NCBI RefSeq assembly: GCF_014596445.1
Contig: NZ_MECL01000220.1
Coordinates: 1 to 64,000, forward strand
Direction of reading: 5' to 3'
Length of the DNA: 64,000 nt
From: Streptomyces sp. CBMA29
Lineage (GTDB): Bacteria > Actinomycetota > Actinomycetes > Streptomycetales > Streptomycetaceae
Shown here: positions 16,986-24,475 of the stretch, piece after piece
Layout: every line of letters begins with the position of its first letter
Numbering within the stretch: the first letter of the stretch is position 1
The notes under the pieces: generated by a model
What the model was told of the DNA's origin: nothing
Database searches by the model: none
The model's input: only the letters and a program-made list of their open reading frames with translations
Position numbers and translations under genes: made by a program

Positions 16986-17908
16986 CTGCACCCCGCGCAC
17001 GCGGGGATGACCCCGTCCCTGAGATCGGCATCTCAGGTCGCCTTACCTGCTCCCCGCGCACGCGGGGATGACCCCTCCAAGGCCCCCTTGAACCGCCACC
17101 TCGTGTACTGCTCCCCGCGCACGCGGGGATGACCCCGATGTCGAAACGTCGGCGCAACTCGTGAATAACTGCTCCCCGCGCACGCGGGGATGACCCCAGC
17201 ACGGGCCCGAACACGGCTTCGTCGTCCATCTGCTCCCCGCGCACGCGGGGATGACCCCTTGTCCATCATGTCCCGCGCCTCTTGGGACTGCTGCTCCCCG
17301 CGCAGGCGGGGATGACCCCGTCCTGCACGTCCTCGGCAAGGGCGACCGAGACTGCTCCCCGCGCACGCGGGGATGACCCCTACCGGCCCGACACGTCCAC
17401 CGCCGACTCCGCCTGCTCCCCGCGCACGCGGGGATGACCCCGTCCAGGCCGAATTCGACGTTGGTGGTCATCGCTGCTCCCCGCGCACGCGGGGATGACC
17501 CCTGCGCCATCTGCACACGGCGGCGGCCCAACGCCTGCTCCCCGCGCGCGGGGATGCCCCTGGGGGCTACGCGGCACTGTGCCCCGCGCATAGCGGCTCC
17601 CCGCGCGCCGCGGGGATGCCCCCGCGTTGTGCGGCACGCCGCGCTCGCGCTCCAACTGCTCCCCGCGCGAGCGGGGATGACCCCCGCCTGCGGATGCTGC
17701 GGGAGACCGGCCTGCTCTGCTCCCCGCGCAAGCGGGCTCCTCGTGCGGCCGCCGCCGTCTGCTCCCCGCCCGCGCGGGGATGCCCCCTGGACCGCGTACT
17801 CGTTGAAGGTGTCCAACAACCGCTCCCCGCGCGTGCGGGGATGGCCCCGGGGGCTATCTGGCGCTGTGCCCCGCGCATAGCGGCTCCCCGCGCGCCGCGG
17901 GGATGACG
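16986..17908 (+). CRISPR. Type I-E-like CRISPR array A, about 16 repeats
   Basis: 29-bp repeats with 5' part CTGCTCCCCGCG and 3' part CGGGGATGACCCC occur every 61 bp (32-bp spacers) from 16986. The first nine are nearly perfect. From 17535 the repeats decay: missing bases at 17535-17560, a truncated copy at 17717-17738, and the CGGCTCCCC variants at 17594 and 17881. Decay at the right end and the leader at the left fix transcription as +. The spacer at 17562-17593 and the one at 17849-17880 match at 28 of 32 positions. No cas gene is adjacent. Confidence 0.95.
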
Positions 17909-17938
17909 CGTCCGCTCAGGGCACGGCCCCGCCGAGGG

Positions 17939-18604
17939 TTATTCGAGGGCCGCCACGGCGGCGAGGATGGCGGCGGGTTCCGACCGCGTCGTGTAATCGG
18001 GGTGGACGTCGATCCAGCGGATCGCACCGTCGGCGTCGACGAGGACGGTCGTGGCGAGCGGGAGCGCAGCGGAACCGTCGGCGTTGACGTCGGTGAGGCG
18101 GACACCGACCGACGCCTGGGCGTCCTGCGCGCTCTCGGCGAGGGTGAAGACGATGCCGAGCTTGGCGGCGATCTGGTTGCCCGGGTCAGAGAGGACGGCG
18201 TACGAGAGGCCGAGCTTCTCGGTCATGCTCAGCGAACCGTCCGGCTTTTGCGGGCTGAGGGCGACGAACGCGACCCCCCGAGCGCGGAGTTGGTCGACCA
18301 GGGTCTCCTGGTACGTGCGCAGGGTCAGGTTGCAGTACGGGCACCAGGCGCCGCGGTAGAAGACGACGACGGCCGGGCGCCCGGCCCGTACAGCGGAAAG
18401 GCTCGTCGGCCGACCCGCCGCGTCGAGCAGGTCACCGTCGGGCATGGCGGTGCCGGGAGCGGCGACACCGTCCGGGACACCGGCGGCCATCAGCCGCCGC
18501 CGCTCGTTCTCGAAGGCGGCCCCGACCTCGGCGGGGAGCCGCCCGGCGACCTGCGCCTGGACCGCGGCGGCCCGGTCGGCGATCGGGGTTGCGATGTCGT
18601 TCAT
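17939..18604 (-). CDS. Peroxiredoxin-like / AhpC-TSA-family redoxin
   Basis: 221 residues from an ATG preceded by AGGGGCG. After a helical N-terminus (~1-45), a thioredoxin-fold redoxin domain starts: VVVFYRGAWCPYCNLTLR with C88 and C91, then FVALSPQKPD, YAVLSDPGN and TTVLVDADGAIRWIDVHPDY. The CPYC pair places it in the AhpC/TSA-like group that reduces peroxides or acts as a thiol-disulfide enzyme; it is cytoplasmic. It is divergent from a TetR regulator with a 122-bp shared promoter region, a strong hint that the regulator controls it. Its stop lies about 30 bp from the end of CRISPR array A. Confidence 0.85.
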   Translation of the reverse strand: MNDIATPIADRAAAVQAQVAGRLPAEVGAAFENERRRLMAAGVPDGVAAPGTAMPDGDLLDAAGRPTSLSAVRAGRPAVVVFYRGAWCPYCNLTLRTYQETLVDQLRARGVAFVALSPQKPDGSLSMTEKLGLSYAVLSDPGNQIAAKLGIVFTLAESAQDAQASVGVRLTDVNADGSAALPLATTVLVDADGAIRWIDVHPDYTTRSEPAAILAAVAALE

Positions 18605-18726
18605 GAGAGCGCCCCTTGCGTGCTGCGATTCGTGCTGCGATTCGCCCAGTGGTTTCTGGGTCACAGATTCCACTCTCGCGCCGAAAAAATGGGTTCTCAA
18701 GTCCAAAACGGTGTTAGCGTGACGTC

Positions 18727-19344
18727 ATGGCTACCGATACGCGCCCCACGGCCAAGCTGACGCCCAAGGGGCGGCGGACCCGGGCCCGTATCGTGGACGC
18801 CGCCGCCGAACTCGTTCATGAACGCGGCGTCGCGGGCGCCACCCTCGAAGACGTCAAGGCTGCCGCCCAGGTCAGCGGCTCGCAGCTCTACCACTACTTC
18901 GCCGACAAGGAAGCGCTCGTGCAGGCGGTGATCGACCGCCGGGCCGACGCCATCGTCACCACCACCGAGCAGGCGGGGCTCGATACGGTCGAAGGGCTGC
19001 GCGCCTGGCGCGACCTCGTCGTCGCCGAGGCCGGGCGCCTCGACGGCCGGGGCGGCTGCCCCCTCGGGTCCCTCGGCGGTCAACTCGCCGAGAGCGACGC
19101 GCGGGCGCGGGCGCGGGTCTCGGTCGGGTTCGGCCGCTGGTCCACCGTCATCGGCCAAGGGCTGGCCGCCCTGCACGCCGCCGGGCGCCTCCGGCCCGGC
19201 ATCGATCCTGACGACCTGGCCGTCACCCTCCTCTGCGCCTTGCAGGGCGCGCTTCTGCTCGCGCAGATCCAGCGGGACAGCCTTCCGCTGGAGACCGCAC
19301 TCGACACCGTCCTGGCCCTGAGCCTCAGCCCAACCCCGGCTTGA
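18727..19344 (+). CDS. TetR/AcrR-family transcriptional regulator
   Basis: 205 residues. The N-terminal HTH (about 15-62) reads RTRARIVDAAAELVHERGVA followed by GSQLYHYFADKEALVQAVI, the TetR recognition helix and turn. The C-terminal ligand domain contains GGCPLGSLGGQLAE, typical of the LmrA/YxaF-type TetR subgroup. It is divergently placed from the redoxin gene, which is its likely target. The intergenic segment just before the start (around 18690-18715) holds an imperfect dyad GTTCTCAAG / TCCAAAAC that could be its operator. The signal sensed may be oxidative or chemical stress; that is inference. Confidence 0.88.
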   Translation: MATDTRPTAKLTPKGRRTRARIVDAAAELVHERGVAGATLEDVKAAAQVSGSQLYHYFADKEALVQAVIDRRADAIVTTTEQAGLDTVEGLRAWRDLVVAEAGRLDGRGGCPLGSLGGQLAESDARARARVSVGFGRWSTVIGQGLAALHAAGRLRPGIDPDDLAVTLLCALQGALLLAQIQRDSLPLETALDTVLALSLSPTPA

Positions 19345-19404
19345 CGCCCGACGGTTCACTGCCCACCGCTTGAACGTCCCCCACCCCGCCATCCCCGCCT
19401 GGCC

Positions 19405-19521
19405 CTACCCTGGACGTGAGCCCTCCGGACCGCCCCCACAGACGGCTCGCCCGATATGCCCGATCCTCGCAAGTTGGTTCATCCGGCCCCTGTCCGCGCC
19501 CAAACCCGCACGTCAGCAAGA
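19405..19521 (+). promoter_or_regulatory. CRISPR leader of array B
   Basis: The stretch between the TetR gene and the first repeat holds the shared leader blocks: ATATGCCCGATCCTCGCAAG, TTCATCCGGCCCC, and CGCACGTCAGCAAGA directly before the repeat. The last block is the same as in the leaders at 28318 and 30237. Confidence 0.75.
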
Positions 19522-20697
19522 CTGCTCCCCGCGCGAGCGGGGATGACCCCTTCAGCATCAGATCCGGCCGTGTCCGGAAGCTCTGCTCCCCGCGCGAGCG
19601 GGGATGACCCCGCGATTACGACCTCTCCGCCCGCGGCGGCGGTCTGCTCCCCGCGCGAGCGGGGATGACCCCAACACCCCGCGCGGCGACGCAGGGCAGA
19701 TGTCCTGCTCCCCGGGCGAGCGGGGATGACCCCGGCACCCAGCAGCCGCGCGAAGTCTTCTCCGGCTGCTCCCCGGGCGAGCGGGGATGACCCCACCGGC
19801 GCGAACGTCTACGGGACCGTGCCCACCTGCTCCCCGCGCGAGCGGGGATGACCCTCCGGTCACGGCTGCGGAGTAGACGCGGGCGCCCTGCTCCCCGCGC
19901 GAGCGGGGATGACCCCTCGAACGCCTCATGGGACAGCCCACCGTGACCACTGCTCCCCGCGCGAGCGGGGATGTCCCCCCTACCGACAAATCCGGCTCGC
20001 CGCTCTGCTTCTGCTCCCCGCGCGTGCGGGGATGACCCCCAAGCCCGCATGGTGTTCGATGCTGCTAAGCACTGCTCCCCGCGTATGCGGGGATGACCCC
20101 AGCCACGAGACGCCGACGCCGGAGAGCGCCGAGCGCCCCCCGCGACAGCGGGGATGGCCCCTGAGTCGCGCGGGCGGCGTCCCCGCACGCGCGCTGCTCC
20201 CCGCGTCCGTGCCGTGGGGATGACCCCTCCATGAAGATGGGGCCAGCGGGGGCCACGTCCTGCTCCCCGCGCGAGCGGGGATGACCCCGCCCACGGGATG
20301 GCCGTGGTCCTATCGTCGTACTGCTCCCCCCCGCGAGCGGGGATGACCCGAAACACTCGGGCACGGCACCTCGCCGCGCCCCTGCTCCCCACACACATGC
20401 CGTGGGGATGACCCCATGCGGGCGCTGATGGCCTCGCCCGCCGTGGACTGCTCCCCGCGCGAGCGGGGATGACCCCTCGATCGAGTCCGCCTCGGAGTCG
20501 ACCTGTCCCTGCTCCCCGCGCGAGCGGGGATGACCCCAGCCGCCGCGTGACCTGCACGCCGTGTGCTCCCCGCTCCCCGCGTATGCGGGGATGAACCCTG
20601 GTGCTGGTTGACGTCCGCGTCGTAGACGCGCTGCTCCCCGCGTCCGTGCGGGCGCGGATGGCCTTGCCCGGTGCGGACTGGTCCCCGCGCGGGAGGG
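19522..20697 (+). CRISPR. Type I-E-like CRISPR array B, about 19 repeats
   Basis: Repeats with 5' part CTGCTCCCCGCG, centre CGAG, and 3' part CGGGGATGACCCC start at 19522 with a 61-62 bp period. Two repeats (19705, 19766) have CCCGGGCGAG in the loop. Two (20194-20227 and 20382-20415) are lengthened by about 5 bp and read GCCGTGGGGATG. Repeats from 20567 onward are strongly altered, and the array runs out at the stop codon of the first DUF397 gene. Orientation is +, by leader position and distal decay. Confidence 0.95.
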
Positions 20698-20698
20698 G

Positions 20699-20911
20699 TC
20701 AGGAGGTGGGGAGGTGGTGGGACTTGAGGGTGGTGAGGAAGGCGGTCCAGGCGGTGGGGGTGAAGGTGAGGGTGGGGCCGTGGGGGTCTTTGGAGTCGCG
20801 GACCGGGACGGCGTTGGGGCAGTTGGTGGCGACCTCTACGCAGTCGCCACCGTTGGAGCTGCTGTAACTGGACTTGTGCCACGTCAGGGCGGGCGAGCCG
20901 TATGAAGGCAT
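20699..20911 (-). CDS. DUF397 protein (copy 1)
   Basis: 70 residues. It carries the DUF397 hallmarks WHKSSYSSSNGGDCVEV, VPVRDSKDPHGPTLTFTP and WTAFLTTLK. DUF397 proteins are small partners of XRE/DUF5753 regulators in actinobacteria and act as anti-sigma-like or co-regulatory factors. It is the last gene of a three-gene operon (XRE, DUF397, DUF397) and a near-identical duplicate of the gene at 20937. Its stop codon abuts the decayed end of CRISPR array B. Confidence 0.88.
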   Translation of the reverse strand: MPSYGSPALTWHKSSYSSSNGGDCVEVATNCPNAVPVRDSKDPHGPTLTFTPTAWTAFLTTLKSHHLPTS

Positions 20912-20936
20912 CGATTCGGCTCCTTGCGGGAGGGGG

Positions 20937-21149
20937 TCAGGAGGTGGGGAGTTGGCCGGACTTGAGGGTGGTGAGGAAGGCGGTCCAGGCGGTGGGGGTG
21001 AAGGTGAGGGTGGGGCCGTGGGGGTCTTTGGAGTCGCGGACCGGGACGGTGCCGGGGCAGTTGTCGGCGACCTCTACGCAATCGCCCCCGTTGTCGCTGC
21101 TGTAGGTGGACTTGCGCCAGGCCAGGGCGGACGAGCCGTGTGTAGTCAT
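20937..21149 (-). CDS. DUF397 protein (copy 2)
   Basis: 70 residues: WRKSTYSSDNGGDCVEVADN, VPVRDSKDPHGPTLTFTP, WTAFLTTLKSGQLPTS. The ATG overlaps the stop of the upstream XRE gene (ATGA), so translation is coupled to it. It differs from copy 1 mainly in the N-terminal third and the last six residues. It is the ancestral member of the pair judging by the coupled start. Confidence 0.88.
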   Translation of the reverse strand: MTTHGSSALAWRKSTYSSDNGGDCVEVADNCPGTVPVRDSKDPHGPTLTFTPTAWTAFLTTLKSGQLPTS

Positions 21150-22001
21150 CGGTTCAGTTCCTTCATGGTGATCCGGATCATGTCGAGCGATACGGATGGA
21201 GACAGTGCTACTGCGGTGAGCAGATCGTATGCCCGTTCAGCCGCCTTCACCTCGGCCGGATCGGCCAGGATCTGTCCTTGGGCGAAGCTCTCCGCGTAGA
21301 CCACATCAGGTCCCTCGTCCATCGACAACAGGGTGAAGGGTCCTGCCATCCCGGCATGACCTCCGGCCGCGTACGGCACAACCTGGATCACCGTGCTCGG
21401 AGCCTCGGAAGCCTGCAACAACTTGCTCAACTGCGCTCAACTGCGCGCCGAACACCTGCGCAGAGCCGACGCGTACACGTAGCACGCTCTCATGAAGGAT
21501 CACCCACAGGTCAGGCGGATCGGGCCGGGCGAGGATGCGTTGGCGCTCCATACGAGCCGTCAGCAGATCGTCCACCCGCCGGGTACCCAAACGCAGCCGA
21601 CCGGCCTCCATCACGGCCCGCGCGTACTCGGGGGTCTGGAGCAGGCCGGGGACGACCTGTACTTGGAACGACCGGATGGTTGCCGCCGCAGCCTCAAGCT
21701 CTACGAACGGCCGGAACCAGCTCGGATAGGCGTACTTGATGACCAGCGGCCACAGGCGGCCGAAGCGGCCGTTGGCGTCGGGGAAGGCGCGGTCGCACGC
21801 CTCTGCGAAGTCGAACGCGGGCATACGTTCACCGGCCTCGATCTTCGCGACTAACGAGTAGCCGCAGCTCGCCTCCTTGCCCAACTCGGCGCGAGAGAGG
21901 CGCGTTCGCTCGCGCTCCAGCTTCACCTCGCGCCCGAAGTGCTTGAGAGGTGAGGCCGAGGGGTCGTCTTCCGGCTCGGTGGACTCCGGTTCGATGTTCA
22001 T
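21146..22001 (-). pseudogene. XRE/DUF5753 regulator, frameshifted by a 10-bp tandem duplication
   Basis: The N-terminal part (from ATG 22001) has an HTH (ELGKEASCGYSLVAKIEAGE) and the DUF5753 start (FQVQVVPGLLQTPEYARAV). The frame then breaks at GAQLS. The rest of DUF5753 continues in another frame from ~21430: KLLQASEAPSTVIQVVP, GPFTLLSM, DVVYAES, ending MKELNR at 21146. The cause is visible: GCTCAACTGC occurs twice in a row at 21425-21444. Removing one copy restores a continuous 280-residue family-typical protein. The gene is therefore inactive, or could switch phase by losing a copy. It precedes two DUF397 genes and is divergent from an ATPase gene. Confidence 0.85.
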
Positions 22002-22053
22002 GCGAATTTTCCCGGTGGCTTTGGACAGTCGGGGCTGTCTCAGCGGTCGCTCT

Positions 22054-22066
22054 ATCACTCTGTGAT
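22054..22066. promoter_or_regulatory. Candidate operator ATCAC-TCT-GTGAT
   Basis: A perfect 5+5 inverted repeat with a 3-base centre sits between the divergent XRE and ATPase genes. A second dyad, GACAG-N6-CTGTC, lies at 22024-22039. Either could bind the XRE protein; assignment is inference. Confidence 0.4.
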
Positions 22067-22126
22067 GCCGGTCATCAGGCTATGAGTAATCAAGCCTCTA
22101 CGTGACCGAATCCGGAAGGTCAGCAC

Positions 22127-22618
22127 ATGCCGACAGGTTCTTCACCCGCACGGGAACTCCCACTCGGAGAGCCTGCGTATCCCTTACGGCTGTGGCCTCC
22201 CACCAAGCGGTCCGTGCACCGCGCACGGCATTTGCTCGTCGAAACCCTCCACGAGTGGAAACTGGGCGACCTCGCCGACTCCGCCTCCCTCGTCATCGCT
22301 GAGCTGATGACCAACTCGGTTCAGCACGGGAGGCCGTGCGGCGGCCCCGGACTGGCCGGTCACCAGATCGGCGTCCGCCTCTCCCGCCTCGACCACGGCG
22401 TCCGTATCGAGGTCCACGACGGCTCTGACCTGGCACCGAAGGGACGTTCCTCGGACCCCGAGCTGCTTGACGAGCACGGCCGGGGCCTGGCCCTGGTCGA
22501 CGCCATCACCGATGGGTGCTGGGGTGTCGGCCCACGGGGCGGAATCGGGAAGGTGGTGTGGGCGGAGGTCAGGGGGGAGGGTGCCGAATGCGGTGTACCG
22601 CTCACGGATAATTCCTAA
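22127..22618 (+). CDS. ATP-binding anti-sigma-factor-like protein (HATPase_c_2)
   Basis: 163 residues. A GHKL-type ATPase core is visible: N-box IAELMTNSVQHG, G1-like IEVHDGSD and G2-like EHGRGLALVDAITDGCWG. No dimerisation or receiver domain is present, as in the RsbW/SpoIIAB-like regulators of actinobacteria. It is divergent from the XRE/DUF397 cluster and forms with it the same three-part module found at 48072-49894. It likely binds a sigma factor or the DUF397 partner. Confidence 0.87.
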   Translation: MPTGSSPARELPLGEPAYPLRLWPPTKRSVHRARHLLVETLHEWKLGDLADSASLVIAELMTNSVQHGRPCGGPGLAGHQIGVRLSRLDHGVRIEVHDGSDLAPKGRSSDPELLDEHGRGLALVDAITDGCWGVGPRGGIGKVVWAEVRGEGAECGVPLTDNS

Positions 22619-22685
22619 GGTGACTTCTGCATACGTGCGAACGTGCTCCGCGCACTTTCGCGAATTGCGCTGCCGGGGTGTGTGG

Positions 22686-22711
22686 CAACGCCCGAATACA
22701 TGCGGGCGTTG
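22686..22711 (+). terminator. Hairpin after the ATPase gene
   Basis: Perfect 9-bp arms CAACGCCCG and CGGGCGTTG flank the 8-base loop AATACATG, 68 bp after the ATPase stop. No T-run follows, as is usual in this group. Confidence 0.65.
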
Positions 22712-22770
22712 TGCATTGCGCGTCGCGCGTTACGCATCACCGGTAGACGCGTCTGCGGATTCGCCTAAAT

Positions 22771-22799
22771 CCGCTCTCCGCACGTGCGGGGATAACCCC
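22771..22799 (+). CRISPR. Solitary decayed CRISPR repeat
   Basis: The sequence begins CCGCTCTCCGCACG and ends CGGGGATAACCCC, a degenerate copy of the array repeat. No second repeat lies within 200 bp and no leader is recognisable. It is a relic of an array or a transposed unit. Confidence 0.6.
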
Positions 22800-22881
22800 G
22801 GCCCGCAGGCGGTGCGTTGCAGGAACAGCGATGCGACCGTGGCGGTCGAGAGTCCTGCGGCCCTCACGGCCCTCACGGTCC

Positions 22882-23571
22882 TTACGGCCGGGGCGGCGTC
22901 GGCGGCGTCGGCGGCGGCACCGTAGAACGTACGACGCGGAAACCGACGTCGTCGATCCGGTAGGTGGGGTGGCTGCGCCGCCGTACGGAGGCCCGGCAGC
23001 TCCAGTGCTCGTCGGCCCAGCCGCCGCCCCGCAGTACCCGGTAGGTCCCGTAGACCTCGGCGTCGTAGAGGTCCCAGCACCAGTTCCAGACGTTGCCCAA
23101 CATGTCGTACAGACCGAATGCGTTGGGCTGCTTGCCGCCGACCGAATGGACCCGGTCGTCGGAGTTGCCCCGGTGCCAGGCGACCTCGTCGAGTTGGCCG
23201 TACCTCGGCCCCGTCGTGCCCGCCCGGCAGGCGTACTCCCACTCGGCCTCCGTCGGCAGCCGGTAACCGTCCGCCGACGCGTCCCACTCCGCCCGCTCTT
23301 CCTCAACGCCCAGTCGATACGCGGGCGTCAGCCCTTCCCGCCGGGACAGGGCGTTGCAGAACTCCGCCGCGTCCCACCACGAAACCCCCTCCACCGGCAG
23401 CCGCCCGCCCTGCACGCTGCTCGGCCTCCGGTCGGTGACCTCCGCGTACGCCGCCTGCGTCACCGGCACCGCCGCCATCTCGAACGCCGCGACCTCGACC
23501 TGCCAGGTCTTCTGCGTCCGCCGGTCCGACACCGTCACCCGTCCCGCCGGGACCCCCACCATGTCCTCCAC
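22882..23571 (-). CDS. SUMF1/formylglycine-generating-enzyme-family protein
   Basis: 229 residues: VEGVSWWDAAEFCNALS, YRLPTEAEWEYACRAGT, AFGLYDMLGNVWNWCWDLY, VLRGGGWADEHWSCRASVR, GFRVVRS. These are the ordered hallmarks of the FGE-sulfatase domain. The protein is shorter than true FGE and lacks an obvious paired active-site Cys arrangement, so it may be one of the many SUMF1-fold proteins that bind or modify substrates rather than a sulfatase activator. No sulfatase gene is nearby. The start is uncertain: GTG 23571 or GTG 23559, the latter better spaced from GGAGG. Confidence 0.82.
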   Translation of the reverse strand: MEDMVGVPAGRVTVSDRRTQKTWQVEVAAFEMAAVPVTQAAYAEVTDRRPSSVQGGRLPVEGVSWWDAAEFCNALSRREGLTPAYRLGVEEERAEWDASADGYRLPTEAEWEYACRAGTTGPRYGQLDEVAWHRGNSDDRVHSVGGKQPNAFGLYDMLGNVWNWCWDLYDAEVYGTYRVLRGGGWADEHWSCRASVRRRSHPTYRIDDVGFRVVRSTVPPPTPPTPPRP

Positions 23572-23642
23572 AGCAGGCCACCCTACCGACGGCCTCGGAC
23601 CGCTGGCCGGGGGCAGCGCCGGCGCGGAACGAGGTGCATTCT

Positions 23643-23691
23643 GGGACGCGGGACGCGGGACGCGGGACGCGGGACGCGGGACGCGGGACGC
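23643..23691. repeat. 7-bp tandem repeat, seven copies of GGGACGC
   Basis: Seven exact copies of GGGACGC are followed by one altered copy (GGGGTGC). The tract lies in the 187-bp gap between the divergent FGE-like and uridine-kinase genes, about 70 bp before the kinase start. Slippage here would change promoter spacing. Confidence 0.9.
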
Positions 23692-23758
23692 GGGGTGCGG
23701 GGCGGGGCGGGTCGGACGCTGGTGTGTCCTGGGCGCGGAGGCCGGGAGAGGGGCGGCA

Positions 23759-24460
23759 ATGGGTCAAGGTACGCGCGGCGAGCTGGTCGGTCGGCTGGCG
23801 GAGGCGGTCGGGGCGGTTGGGGCGGTCAGGGCAGTCGGGGCCGTCGCGGGCGGGCATCCGGTGCGGGTCGCGGTCGACGGGCCGCCGGCGGCGGGGAAGA
23901 CGACGCTGGCCGACGAACTCGCCGTCGTGCTGCGGGCGCGGGGCCGCGAGGTCATCCGGGCGACCGTGGACGACTTCCTCTTCCCCCGGGCGCGGCGTTA
24001 CCGACGCGGCCGGTACTCCGCCGAAGGCTGCTACTTCGACGCGCACGACCGCGCCGCGCTGTGCCGGTTCCTGCTCGACCCGCTGGGACCGGGCGGAGAC
24101 CGAACGTTCCGAACGGCGGCCTACGACGCGGACACCGACACCGTACGGTCGCCACCGGCCGCGACCGCCCCGGCGGACGCCGTACTCCTCTTCGACGGCG
24201 TCTTCCTCCTCCGTCCCGAACTCCTCGACCGGTGGGACCTGCGCGTCTTCGTGTCCGTCCCCTTCGAGCAGACCGTGGACCGGGCTCGGAGCCGAGACGC
24301 GGCGCTGGCGGCCACCGCCGAGATCGAACGGTCCTGGCACGACCGTTACATCCCCGCCCAGCGGCTCTACGCCGCCACGGCCCACCCGACCGACCACGCC
24401 GACGTCATCGTGTACAACGCCCTTCCACAGCAGCCGACTTGGGAGGTCCGGCCGCGCTGA
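23759..24460 (+). CDS. Uridine kinase-like P-loop kinase
   Basis: 233 residues from an ATG preceded by GAGAGGGG. The P-loop GPPAAGKTT (~43-51) is followed by VDDFLFPRARRYRRGRY, CYFDAHD, LLFDGVFLLRPELLDRWDLR and RSRD, the substrate and lid motifs of the uridine kinase/AAA-17 group found widely in Streptomyces. It should phosphorylate a nucleoside or a related small molecule using ATP. An Ala/Val/Gly repeat (AVGAVGAVRAVGAVAGG) precedes the P-loop. It ends 15 bp from the convergent NmrA-like gene. Confidence 0.85.
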   Translation: MGQGTRGELVGRLAEAVGAVGAVRAVGAVAGGHPVRVAVDGPPAAGKTTLADELAVVLRARGREVIRATVDDFLFPRARRYRRGRYSAEGCYFDAHDRAALCRFLLDPLGPGGDRTFRTAAYDADTDTVRSPPAATAPADAVLLFDGVFLLRPELLDRWDLRVFVSVPFEQTVDRARSRDAALAATAEIERSWHDRYIPAQRLYAATAHPTDHADVIVYNALPQQPTWEVRPR

Positions 24461-24475
24461 CCGGGACTCAGCGCC

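Noticed and set aside
17043-17819. Long frames on the minus strand repeating GVIPACAGS or HPRVRGEQ
   Set aside because: They are translations of the CRISPR repeats (same for the other arrays); the periodic peptide reflects 61-bp spacing, not a protein.
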